A stretch of DNA of 64,000 nt, taken from positions 82,226 through 146,225 of the forward strand of contig NZ_PCOU01000011.1 of NCBI RefSeq assembly GCF_002979455.1, given 5' to 3'. The notes beneath the pieces were generated by a model that saw only the letters and a program-made list of their open reading frames with translations, was not told where the DNA came from and did no database searches. The position numbers and the translations under genes were made by a program. This document shows, one piece after another, positions 42,998 through 49,843 of the stretch. This DNA comes from Chryseobacterium sp. MYb7 (GTDB lineage Bacteria; Bacteroidota; Bacteroidia; Flavobacteriales; Weeksellaceae). Positions within the stretch are counted from its first letter, which is position 1. Each line of letters starts with the position of its first letter.

Positions 42998-43578
42998 TGG
43001 TTTTTAATTTTTTCTATTAAAACTTGGAATGCAACAATGATTAGTAAGATTATATAAACAGGGGTCAGCAAGATGCCTAAAAGAATCTTTCCTATTTTTT
43101 TCAGTTGATTTGGTCCAAATTTTTCTTTCGTTTTATAGTTAATAAAATCTACAAAATTTTCTTTATTATTAAGCTCTTTATCATATCCCTGCCTGTCAAA
43201 ATTTGTGATAAAATCTCCAAAAACATACAGGTCAGGAGATTTTGGATCAGATAAATTAAAAAAATAAAAGATTTCAAAATCCTGTCCAACCAGAGGTTCG
43301 TAATCAATATTATACTGGAAACAAAAAAGACTTTCCGTACTTAACAAGTCTCTTTTCTTCAAAGTCTCTTTTAATTGTTTCTGATATTTCTTCAGCTTTA
43401 CAATATCATATTCCACCGGAAAGACATTTGATCTTTTCCCTGCATTCTGAAGATAATAAATATAATTTTCAGGAAACTGCAGATTCAATTCTTTCTGAAG
43501 AAAAGCAATTTCCTCAATTGTTAATCCTACATTAGGATCTTCAGGTTGATCTACAAATCTGAAATTATTTTTTTTCAC
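42994..43578 (-). CDS. SMI1/KNR4 (SUKH) domain protein with C-terminal membrane helix
   Basis: The 194-residue protein has the SUKH fold start (GLTIEEIAFLQKELNLQFPE, NYIYYLQNAGKRSNVFPVEY) and a C-terminal hydrophobic helix (IGKILLGILLTPVYIILLII). SUKH proteins are usually immunity proteins of polymorphic toxins or bind partners in stress pathways. Membrane anchoring is unusual. It overlaps the sirtuin gene by 4 bases, within the NAD/ADP-ribose operon. Confidence 0.75.
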   Translation of the reverse strand: MKKNNFRFVDQPEDPNVGLTIEEIAFLQKELNLQFPENYIYYLQNAGKRSNVFPVEYDIVKLKKYQKQLKETLKKRDLLSTESLFCFQYNIDYEPLVGQDFEIFYFFNLSDPKSPDLYVFGDFITNFDRQGYDKELNNKENFVDFINYKTKEKFGPNQLKKIGKILLGILLTPVYIILLIIVAFQVLIEKIKNQ

Positions 43579-43593
43579 TTTTTAAAAATTCTT

Positions 43594-44229
43594 TTATCTT
43601 AAGTTGAGTTTTTTATTTAAAACCTCATCATCAAATAATAGCGGCTTTTCTTCAGGAACAATCAGATTATCTAGATCATCGTTCAATACAAACTGATATT
43701 GTTCTGCCACAAAATCTGAAATATTTTCAATCAGAAGAATATCATCCTTAGCAAAAGTCCTAATAAATTCATTCCGTAAACCAATCTGTATGGCTCTTCT
43801 TTCCAGTTTATTTCCAAAAGGATCATGATCCGGATCCCACTGCAATCTCACTGAAGATTCTTTTATCTGCTTCTGCCATTCATCTCTGGCAATCCCAAAA
43901 CCTGTATTGTAAGAAGAATATACAGAATTTTCCAGATATTTTATAAAAGCTTCTCTCTTCAAATGAATAGCCAAAACACTTTCCTGACCTTCTTTTCTAC
44001 CCCAGCCATTTCTATACATCATCCAAAGAAAATTTGGCTTTATCCAAGTCATTCTTTCGAGGCTGAAACCTCCGCCTAAGAATTGATTTTTAACTGCAAA
44101 TTCTCCAATTTCTTTTCTATAAGACTGATACACTACAATTTTCTCATCATCATATTGAGCCATGATGTGATAGCCTTGTTGAGGCCATTCCTGGAGTTGT
44201 TCTTTATACTTTCTTAATTTGATATTCAT
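43594..44229 (-). CDS. DUF4291 protein
   Basis: The 211-residue cytosolic protein fits DUF4291: QYDDEKIVVYQSYRKEIGEF, ERMTWIKPNFLWMMYRNGWG and VRLQWDPDHDPFGNKLERRA, then IQIGLRNEFIRTFAKDDILL. The activity is unknown to me. Because the operon has several ADP-ribose removal enzymes but no recognised transferase, this protein is one candidate writer or substrate-binding enzyme. Four-base overlap couples it to the PARG-fusion gene. Confidence 0.85.
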   Translation of the reverse strand: MNIKLRKYKEQLQEWPQQGYHIMAQYDDEKIVVYQSYRKEIGEFAVKNQFLGGGFSLERMTWIKPNFLWMMYRNGWGRKEGQESVLAIHLKREAFIKYLENSVYSSYNTGFGIARDEWQKQIKESSVRLQWDPDHDPFGNKLERRAIQIGLRNEFIRTFAKDDILLIENISDFVAEQYQFVLNDDLDNLIVPEEKPLLFDDEVLNKKLNLR

Positions 44230-45467
44230 TGTATCTCTTCAAATGGTTTCAGCATTTCTTCTTTTTTGGTAAGTACTGCAAAAACCACTCTTTTAAATTT
44301 ATTCTTGTATTTTCCCTGAAGATGCTTCCTGAATAATCCTGCAATTTCTTTTGGATCATTTTTAAAAACACCACATCCCCAAGCGCCTAAAATCAGGACT
44401 TCATTTCCTTGTTGTAAAGCTAGCGAAAGCATTTTATCCATTCTGAGGTCCATTGCATCAAGGATTTCATGTGCTCTTTCCGGTTCCTGACGTTTTACCA
44501 CTCCCGCATTAACTGCCGGAGAGGTGATGAAATTACACAGAACAGGTTTAGGAAGCAATTCTCCCTTATCTTTCCTGAAAACGGGAACTTTAGGGCTATA
44601 AATCATTGTATCAGTATAAAAACAGGATTCCATTGCACGGTGAATCGTGTAATAATCCCATGCCTGAAGTAAGCTTTCATATAAACCTGAAGTTCTTGCC
44701 AGGCTTTCTTCCTGTGCTTCTGCTCCATTGATAAATCCTCCTCCGGGGTTTTTTGCTGATGCAAAGTTCAGACACATGATCTTTTCCTGATTTTCTTCTT
44801 CAGCTAATTGTAAAATTGCTTTTAAAGAACTGCATTTCCAGGTTTCAATTTTTGTTTCAAAACTGGCTTCCGGCATCGAAGATTCTTTCATTTCAGAAAG
44901 TTGTTCCGGAGTGAAAAGAACGGTTTCTTTTTTACAGATTTCCAGTTCGTTTTCTATATTTATTTTTTCGTTATGTTCGTTGATATAATATTTTTTGGCT
45001 AGGATATCTAAGGTATCTTTTGCCATTCCTTTATTTGTCATAGTTAGTTTTTTAATGTTCAACATCAGTTCTTCCAGTTCAGTATTTGCAGCTTTTTCAA
45101 AATGATCTCCTATAAATACTTGGGTTACTTTGATATTTCCTACAATTGCTTTATTAAAACCATCCAATTCTTCTGATGGAACCCATAGTTCGTTGTGGTT
45201 TATGGCTCCTACATTCTGTGCAGGATATTGATCTGCCACTTCTTCCTGCACTTCAAATTGGGTTACAAAACCAAGATAGTTTCCTGCTTCATCTCTGGTA
45301 TTCCATTTTTCTGCAATCTCAGAAGCATATTCTTCATTAAGAACGGGATAAAAAATGGGCTGCCAATCTAATCTGGGAGGAAATTCTTTAAATCCGCTTT
45401 CTAAGATTAGAATCATTTCTTTTTCTCCTACTGGTCTATATAATGTTGTTGTTTTCATGCTTTTCAT
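44226..45467 (-). CDS. Fusion of ADP-ribosylation/crystallin-J1-like domain and bacterial PARG
   Basis: The 413-residue protein has two parts. Residues 1-125 resemble small stand-alone proteins annotated ADP-ribosylation/crystallin J1 (TTLYRPVGEKEMILILESGF, QPIFYPVLNEEYASEIAEKW, NHNELWVPSEELDGFNKAIV). Residues about 150-413 are a TIGR02452-type poly(ADP-ribose) glycohydrolase with the catalytic signature KNPGGGFINGAEAQEESLAR (GGG-x7-QEE) and NEVLILGAWGCGVFKNDP. It would hydrolyse ADP-ribose chains or mono-ADP-ribose. The fusion suggests the N-terminal domain recognises or makes the same modification. Confidence 0.85.
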   Translation of the reverse strand: MKSMKTTTLYRPVGEKEMILILESGFKEFPPRLDWQPIFYPVLNEEYASEIAEKWNTRDEAGNYLGFVTQFEVQEEVADQYPAQNVGAINHNELWVPSEELDGFNKAIVGNIKVTQVFIGDHFEKAANTELEELMLNIKKLTMTNKGMAKDTLDILAKKYYINEHNEKINIENELEICKKETVLFTPEQLSEMKESSMPEASFETKIETWKCSSLKAILQLAEEENQEKIMCLNFASAKNPGGGFINGAEAQEESLARTSGLYESLLQAWDYYTIHRAMESCFYTDTMIYSPKVPVFRKDKGELLPKPVLCNFITSPAVNAGVVKRQEPERAHEILDAMDLRMDKMLSLALQQGNEVLILGAWGCGVFKNDPKEIAGLFRKHLQGKYKNKFKRVVFAVLTKKEEMLKPFEEIQ

Positions 45468-45470
45468 TTT

Positions 45471-45941
45471 TTATTCAAAATCATACACATACACTTCCAA
45501 ATCATTTGCAAGTAATGTTCTTTCAATAATAGGTTCTATTTCTTCCCATTTTCCTCCTGCCAGTCCACATCCTATTCTTGGCATATGTACTGAAGCTTTT
45601 TGTAGTGAAGCTTCATGAGCAAGTTTTAATAAACATTCTTCTACTGCGTCATATCTAATAGGTGGAACATCTGAATGAGTAATGATCTTATGCTGAGCAA
45701 TCATATTACAAACCCAAATATCTTCTTCTGTCCGGATAATCTGAATTTCGCCAAGATCAAAACCTTCTTTATTTTTAAACCATTCCCTGTACTCTTTTTC
45801 CGGCTGTCTCCATCTTTTAGAAATAGCCGTTACAAAGCCTTTTCCCCAACCTCCTATATCGTTACAGATATGAGCAATTATTTTATTTCCTTCTGCATGA
45901 GGACGGGTAGCATCTCCCTTTATATATTGTATTGTTTTCAT
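45471..45941 (-). CDS. Macro-domain ADP-ribose-binding/hydrolase protein
   Basis: The 156-residue protein is a single macro domain: IQYIKGDATRPHAEGNKIIA, HICNDIGGWGKGFVTAISKR and SVHMPRIGCGLAGGKWEEIE. The layout resembles the TARG1/DarG-type group, which removes ADP-ribose from proteins or DNA bases, although no DarT gene is adjacent. It ends 3 bases before the PARG-fusion start and could also bind KptA or sirtuin by-products. Confidence 0.9.
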   Translation of the reverse strand: MKTIQYIKGDATRPHAEGNKIIAHICNDIGGWGKGFVTAISKRWRQPEKEYREWFKNKEGFDLGEIQIIRTEEDIWVCNMIAQHKIITHSDVPPIRYDAVEECLLKLAHEASLQKASVHMPRIGCGLAGGKWEEIEPIIERTLLANDLEVYVYDFE

Positions 45942-46003
45942 GGTTATTCTTTTCTATTATTAAATATAAAATTAATGCTTTTATTATTTTATTGTCTTCT
46001 TCT

Positions 46004-47080
46004 TTAGAAATTAAAAAGCTGTTTAAAATCTTTTGAATACGGAGAATAAGATCCGTAAACAGCATTAAATTCAACCTCAAGGTTTTCCAGTTTAAATTGT
46101 TCATCAATCTGATCCAGACAGGTAACAACTAAATTCTTTTTAGTCGGGAATACATACGCTCCATCAAGCTTTAAGGCATAATTAAGCAGTTTGTAATCTA
46201 TTTCCCCGGTTCTGAATTCTTTCTGATACTCATTAAATGTACAGGTTTCTTCTTCATTATTTCTCAGATTCATTTCTTTTTCATTGCTCATCCAGCCGCT
46301 TCCGTGGCGGGTTGAGTAGCTTCTTGTCACATAGTACATTTCAATGTCTTCAATTTTTAAAAGCCTACAGATCTCGCAGGCATTTTTTGATGTAGTATGT
46401 GCATAGGTCACATTGGGAAAAACGCCGTGATCCATATCGAGTAAAATACCCTGACTTCCTTCAAAAATAAGATGATTGAACGAAGCCAGGTAGTTATAAT
46501 CATTTATTTTCCAGTTAATTGCTTTAATGGCATCTAAAAAAGGCTGTAAAAGTTCTGTGATCTCATTTTCATCTGCAAAACCATAGTAATAGGCAATTCC
46601 TTTAAGTTTTTCTATCAGCATTTCTTTGGGTGCTATGAGGTCTATGGCAAATAATTTATAAGGACTTTCGTTTCTTTTCATCGTAGCACCTACTCCTTTT
46701 CCACACGTTCCATGTTCAAGATTGCGGGCATTCGTTCTGTTTTGCCATACATCAAAGGGAGTTGTGATTTTCGCCAAGGGATGAATATGCAGCTCCACAT
46801 TTCCATTCTTTGCCTTTAGCTCTTCTCTTTCATTCAATAGAAAAACCGGATGAATGGTACAATGCTCGGTGAAGTAAGAAGGCAGACCCCGAAGTGCACC
46901 GCTCGCAAAACTGGAATGCACATGCTTTTTTTCATCAATCATTACAGTATGTGCTGCCTGCTGTCCTCCTGAAAACCTGATTACAACTGCTTCCGGATGC
47001 TGAGAAGCCAGAAAATCTGTGGTTACTCCTTTTCCTTCGTCACCAAAACCAAGTCCTATTACTATTTGCGCCTTTTTCAT
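46004..47080 (-). CDS. Short adenylosuccinate-synthetase homologue (accessory PurA/PurZ-like)
   Basis: At 358 residues it is much shorter than housekeeping PurA (about 430). It keeps GLGFGDEGKGVTTDFLASQ (catalytic Asp present), the His of QQAAHTVMID, GTCGKGVGATMKRNE, FEGSQGILLDMDHGVFPNVT and the aspartate-binding TRHGSGW. The GRRRR-type C-terminal segment is replaced by KEFRTGEIDYKLLNYALKLD. Size and ending resemble archaeal and phage forms, including PurZ. It may make an adenylosuccinate-like nucleotide or use a modified IMP/GMP. It lies within the ADP-ribose operon, away from purine genes. Confidence 0.85.
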   Translation of the reverse strand: MKKAQIVIGLGFGDEGKGVTTDFLASQHPEAVVIRFSGGQQAAHTVMIDEKKHVHSSFASGALRGLPSYFTEHCTIHPVFLLNEREELKAKNGNVELHIHPLAKITTPFDVWQNRTNARNLEHGTCGKGVGATMKRNESPYKLFAIDLIAPKEMLIEKLKGIAYYYGFADENEITELLQPFLDAIKAINWKINDYNYLASFNHLIFEGSQGILLDMDHGVFPNVTYAHTTSKNACEICRLLKIEDIEMYYVTRSYSTRHGSGWMSNEKEMNLRNNEEETCTFNEYQKEFRTGEIDYKLLNYALKLDGAYVFPTKKNLVVTCLDQIDEQFKLENLEVEFNAVYGSYSPYSKDFKQLFNF

Positions 47081-47137
47081 GTCCTTTTATTTTTTTAAAT
47101 CCTTAATCACAACATTTCTAATGATAATTCCAGACTT

Positions 47138-47992
47138 CTAAAGCATTTGAAACCGATCTAAACCTCCCGTTCCTGTTGTTCCGAAACTTTGATTTTTAAA
47201 TTTATCACAGATGATTCCTTTGATAACGTTGGGAATTTCTCTGTGATCCGCTATCGATACACAGTTTTGACCCAATAACTCTTTCCAGCCTCTGTCTGAT
47301 CTCAATGCCTGATCGGAATGCAAAACACTAATGTGATATACTTCGTATTTTTTCTTTGCTTCTTCCAGCAGTTCAAAATGTGTGTAGGTTTGCTGACCTT
47401 TTCCCATAATTTCTCTGATAGCTGATGCAGAAAGTGTTTTTAAACACGGTTCATCGCCTACGGTAAACAGCAATCCTTTTTGCCCTCTTTTTTCAAAAGC
47501 ATCTGTTCTGGTATGGAATGCAGCAAAATACCAAGCTAAAAGATAGCTTTCACCCGCATTTCCGCCGCCTCCGGATTCAATATAAGTTCTAGTAAGCCAC
47601 ATATCCAGTTCTTCATCTCCTGACTCGAATTGTCCCACCTGAAGGGGATAACCATCACATTCATGATCTCCAATTCCAAGGAATAATAAGGCTGGATCAG
47701 GAACACCGCCCTGAATAATTCCGCCCATTAATTTGGGCAACCCCTCTCTGATCAGTTCGTGAGGAATATGTCCCATACTTCCGGTAACATCCAATCCTAA
47801 AATAATAGGAACCGAATGAGGATGAACTTCCGAATCTCTGGATTCTCTGAAAGAAATTCCGTGAGGATTCATAGATTCATGAGCCATTCTTTTGGCATTC
47901 TGGGTGAAAATTTCTCCCGCGGATTTTGTTCCGTAACCTGCTTTGCTTGCTCTGTCATAACGAGCGTCTAAATCGTATCTTGTACTTCCCAT
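47138..47992 (-). CDS. vWA-domain protein with MIDAS
   Basis: The 284-residue protein starts MGSTRYDLDARYDRASKAGY and has a von Willebrand A domain with the MIDAS DVTGSMGHIP and second-loop TYIESGGGGNAGESYLLAWY. There is no signal peptide, so it is cytosolic. vWA proteins usually bind a partner through a metal, often next to an ATPase; none is seen here. It follows the coiled-coil gene by 2 bases, so the two probably form a complex. Confidence 0.85.
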   Translation of the reverse strand: MGSTRYDLDARYDRASKAGYGTKSAGEIFTQNAKRMAHESMNPHGISFRESRDSEVHPHSVPIILGLDVTGSMGHIPHELIREGLPKLMGGIIQGGVPDPALLFLGIGDHECDGYPLQVGQFESGDEELDMWLTRTYIESGGGGNAGESYLLAWYFAAFHTRTDAFEKRGQKGLLFTVGDEPCLKTLSASAIREIMGKGQQTYTHFELLEEAKKKYEVYHISVLHSDQALRSDRGWKELLGQNCVSIADHREIPNVIKGIICDKFKNQSFGTTGTGGLDRFQML

Positions 47993-47994
47993 GA

Positions 47995-48330
47995 CTACAA
48001 TGTTTTTCCAAATAAATATTCAAATCTCTTTTGAGTTACTTCGAGCTGAATATTCAGATTTCTGATTGTTAATGATAATTCCATATCTTTCTGAACGAAT
48101 GCTTCGGGATTAAAATCCGCAAAAGTCAGACTGTTTCTGTCTAAAGGACTGATATCAATAAGCCCTTCCTGTTCGCGCTCGAGTTTTTTAATTTTTAATT
48201 CGATATCTTCCACTCTGCGCCTGTAAATCAGTTCGGAATCTGCTCCGATGATTTTTGCGCGGTCTTCTCTGATCTGATCATTATTTCTTTGTAATGATTC
48301 GATAAATCTGGGTTTTAATTCATCTTCCAT
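47995..48330 (-). CDS. Coiled-coil partner of the vWA protein
   Basis: Starting at the ATG at 48330 gives 111 residues (MEDELKPRFIESLQRNNDQI). Two long helices (RRRVEDIELKIKKLEREQEG and LSLTIRNLNIQLEVTQKRFE) flank a loop with ISPLDRNSLTFADFNPEAFV. No family is recognised. Its own operator lies 16 bases upstream at 48346-48366, so the vWA part of the cluster may have a second start of transcription. Confidence 0.7.
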   Translation of the reverse strand: MEDELKPRFIESLQRNNDQIREDRAKIIGADSELIYRRRVEDIELKIKKLEREQEGLIDISPLDRNSLTFADFNPEAFVQKDMELSLTIRNLNIQLEVTQKRFEYLFGKTL

Positions 48331-48345
48331 GATCAAAAATTTTTA

Positions 48346-48366
48346 TTTGTGTTAATATTACACTAA
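48346..48366. promoter_or_regulatory. Predicted NrtR operator, site 4
   Basis: TTTGTGT-N7-ACACTAA lies between the 2OG-oxygenase gene and the coiled-coil gene, same spacing and arms as the sites at 49583, 49529 and 50547. Confidence 0.72.
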
Positions 48367-48406
48367 TCAAACAAGACATAGTAATGCCTTTCTCTTTTAT
48401 GGTGAT

Positions 48407-48955
48407 TTATACTTTTGAATACATTACATCTGTTCTCAAAACATATTTCAATCCACTGATCAGTGTTTTTCCTTCGTGTCTTAACGGATGATGAAAAACA
48501 AGGGCGGTCCCTTTCTTTGGAACGACTGTAAACAGGTTTTCAAATTCTGTTTCTCCTCCTTCAAAATCATCATTCAGATAGATCATAAAGGTGTAAAAGC
48601 TTTTCTCTTTTTCATTTCTGATATAACTTCCGTCTCTGTGCATTTTGAACTGTTGCCCGGGAGCATATTTATAAGCCCTAAACATTTCATTAAAGTTAAG
48701 AAGCTGATATCCATCGTGTTCCTGAGGTATAAATACTGCAGCCCTTTTGAAAAGCTCTTCAGCGATTGTTGTATCAAAAATCATCAGTCGGTCATTATTT
48801 CTGATTCCCTTATTCATCTGCTGGCGTCCAAATACATTGATTTTTGCTTCTTCAAAAACCTTTTCCTGAGAAAGACTGATGTAATGATCACATTCCGTTT
48901 CAGTCAGAAAATTTTCAATCAGGAATATCTGTGGGTTCAATTCTGTTTTTTCCAT
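48407..48955 (-). CDS. 2OG-Fe(II) oxygenase (prolyl-4-hydroxylase-like)
   Basis: The 182-residue protein has a P4H-type double-stranded beta helix: LIENFLTETECDHYISLSQE, the iron motif in QFKMHRDGSYIRNEKEKS (HxD), LNDDFEGGETEFENLFTVVP and the distal GTALVFHHPLRHEGKTLISG followed by KYVLRTDVMY. It would hydroxylate a protein or nucleotide with 2-oxoglutarate and oxygen. Its substrate in the ADP-ribose operon is unknown. Confidence 0.88.
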   Translation of the reverse strand: MEKTELNPQIFLIENFLTETECDHYISLSQEKVFEEAKINVFGRQQMNKGIRNNDRLMIFDTTIAEELFKRAAVFIPQEHDGYQLLNFNEMFRAYKYAPGQQFKMHRDGSYIRNEKEKSFYTFMIYLNDDFEGGETEFENLFTVVPKKGTALVFHHPLRHEGKTLISGLKYVLRTDVMYSKV

Positions 48956-48984
48956 AATTAATATTCTGTGTTTGGTTTGTGTTT

Positions 48985-49527
48985 CTACCTTCTTAATTCA
49001 TCTCTTACTTCCATCAAAGCAAATCCTAAAAGGTTTTCTCCGTTCCATAATAAAGGATTTTTGGCTCTGTTATCTGTTTCCAGCATTCCAATTCCCCAGA
49101 TCTTATCATAAGGACTTGCCTCTACGAGAACTTTATCTCCGGCTGACAAAAGAAAGTCTTTAAATTTCTGATTTTGAGAGAACTTCAGGAAATTTCCCTG
49201 GGTTACAATTTGATATTTATGCTCATCCCAAAGTTTTGGATCAAAGTTTTTTACTTTTCTGCCCAAAGCTTTTGCCTGATTGGGAGTATTTGCACTTAAG
49301 ATTTCCTTTTCTGTTTCAGGATCATTAAATAATCTGGCTTTTCCTGCCATCATATAATGTTCTGCTGTTTTATAAGTAATTCCGTTTTCTTCAAAACTTC
49401 CCGGAAACCATTGACTGAAACATGATTTGGTAACCATATCCTTTGCGGTGTGTCCCCAGAAAAAGAGAAACTTGATCTTTTCCTTCTTCTGAAAACGTTC
49501 TGTAATATTTTGTAGGGTGTATTTCAT
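48985..49527 (-). CDS. NADAR-family ADP-ribose glycosidase (YbiA-like)
   Basis: Starting at the ATG at 49527 gives 180 residues. Family marks are FLFFWGHTAKDMVTKSCFSQ, WFPGSFEENGITYKTAEHYM, MAGKARLFNDPE and SPYDKIWGIGMLETDNRAKN. NADAR enzymes were named for predicted NAD and ADP-ribose metabolism; members remove ADP-ribose from guanine bases or act on riboflavin-pathway intermediates. The start is directly behind the operator at 49529-49549, so this is the first operon gene. Confidence 0.9.
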   Translation of the reverse strand: MKYTLQNITERFQKKEKIKFLFFWGHTAKDMVTKSCFSQWFPGSFEENGITYKTAEHYMMAGKARLFNDPETEKEILSANTPNQAKALGRKVKNFDPKLWDEHKYQIVTQGNFLKFSQNQKFKDFLLSAGDKVLVEASPYDKIWGIGMLETDNRAKNPLLWNGENLLGFALMEVRDELRR

Positions 49528-49528
49528 G

Positions 49529-49549
49529 ATTGCGTTATTTTGACACAAA
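49529..49549. promoter_or_regulatory. Predicted NrtR operator, site 2
   Basis: ATTGCGT-N7-ACACAAA overlaps the -7 element (49546-49553) and ends one base before the NADAR ATG, so binding would block initiation. Confidence 0.72.
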
Positions 49550-49578
49550 TTTAAAGGAATATGATTTTATTAACCAAA
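49546..49578 (-). promoter_or_regulatory. Promoter of the NAD/ADP-ribose operon
   Basis: The minus strand has TTTG (49575-49578), 21 bases and TAAATTTG (49546-49553), a good Bacteroidota promoter, bracketed by the operators at 49529-49549 and 49583-49603. Confidence 0.7.
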
Positions 49579-49582
49579 TTTA

Positions 49583-49603
49583 TTTGTGTTGATTTTACAC
49601 TAA
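49583..49603. promoter_or_regulatory. Predicted NrtR operator, site 3
   Basis: TTTGTGT-N7-ACACTAA lies 4 bases upstream of the -33 element. The arms are identical to site 4. Confidence 0.75.
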
Positions 49604-49639
49604 TAAATTTAACTAATTGATTTACAGTGATAAAAATTT

Positions 49640-49840
49640 AATTTCAGTAAACACTAATATCACAAATTTTGATCACTAATGACACAAATTTGATGTGTTT
49701 AGGCGAAAGCCAATTGAATGATATGGTATAAAAAACGGGCTAAAGCCCGTTCCTATTGATTGAATATATTCTGATACTTTTTGCTCCAAGATATTTGTGA
49801 ACATTAGTGCTAAATTATTCGTGAAATTTGTGTTTAGATA
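49640..49840. repeat. REP/MITE-like imperfect inverted-repeat element
   Basis: Left-arm words such as CACTAATGACACAAAT (about 49674) recur inverted as ATTTGTGAACATTAGTG (about 49791). The left arm also holds a direct repeat (CACTAATATCACAAATTT and CACTAATGACACAAATTT). The centre carries the hairpin AACGGGC-TAAA-GCCCGTT (49735-49752). No coding potential. The central hairpin word recurs in Chryseobacterium genomes in my memory. Confidence 0.6.
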
Positions 49841-49843
49841 TAA

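Noticed and set aside
45471..45941. DarTG toxin-antitoxin (macro domain as DarG)
   Set aside because: No DarT-like gene adjoins it and the protein lacks the DarG C-terminal region.
48488..48961. A 157-codon open frame on the plus strand
   Set aside because: It lies wholly antisense to the 2OG-oxygenase gene, which has clear iron-binding motifs; low-complexity Phe/Ile-rich translation.
49650..49700. Additional NrtR operators at the ACACTAA and ACACAAA words of the repeat element
   Set aside because: The partner half-sites at the 7-base spacing are poor (4 of 7 at best).
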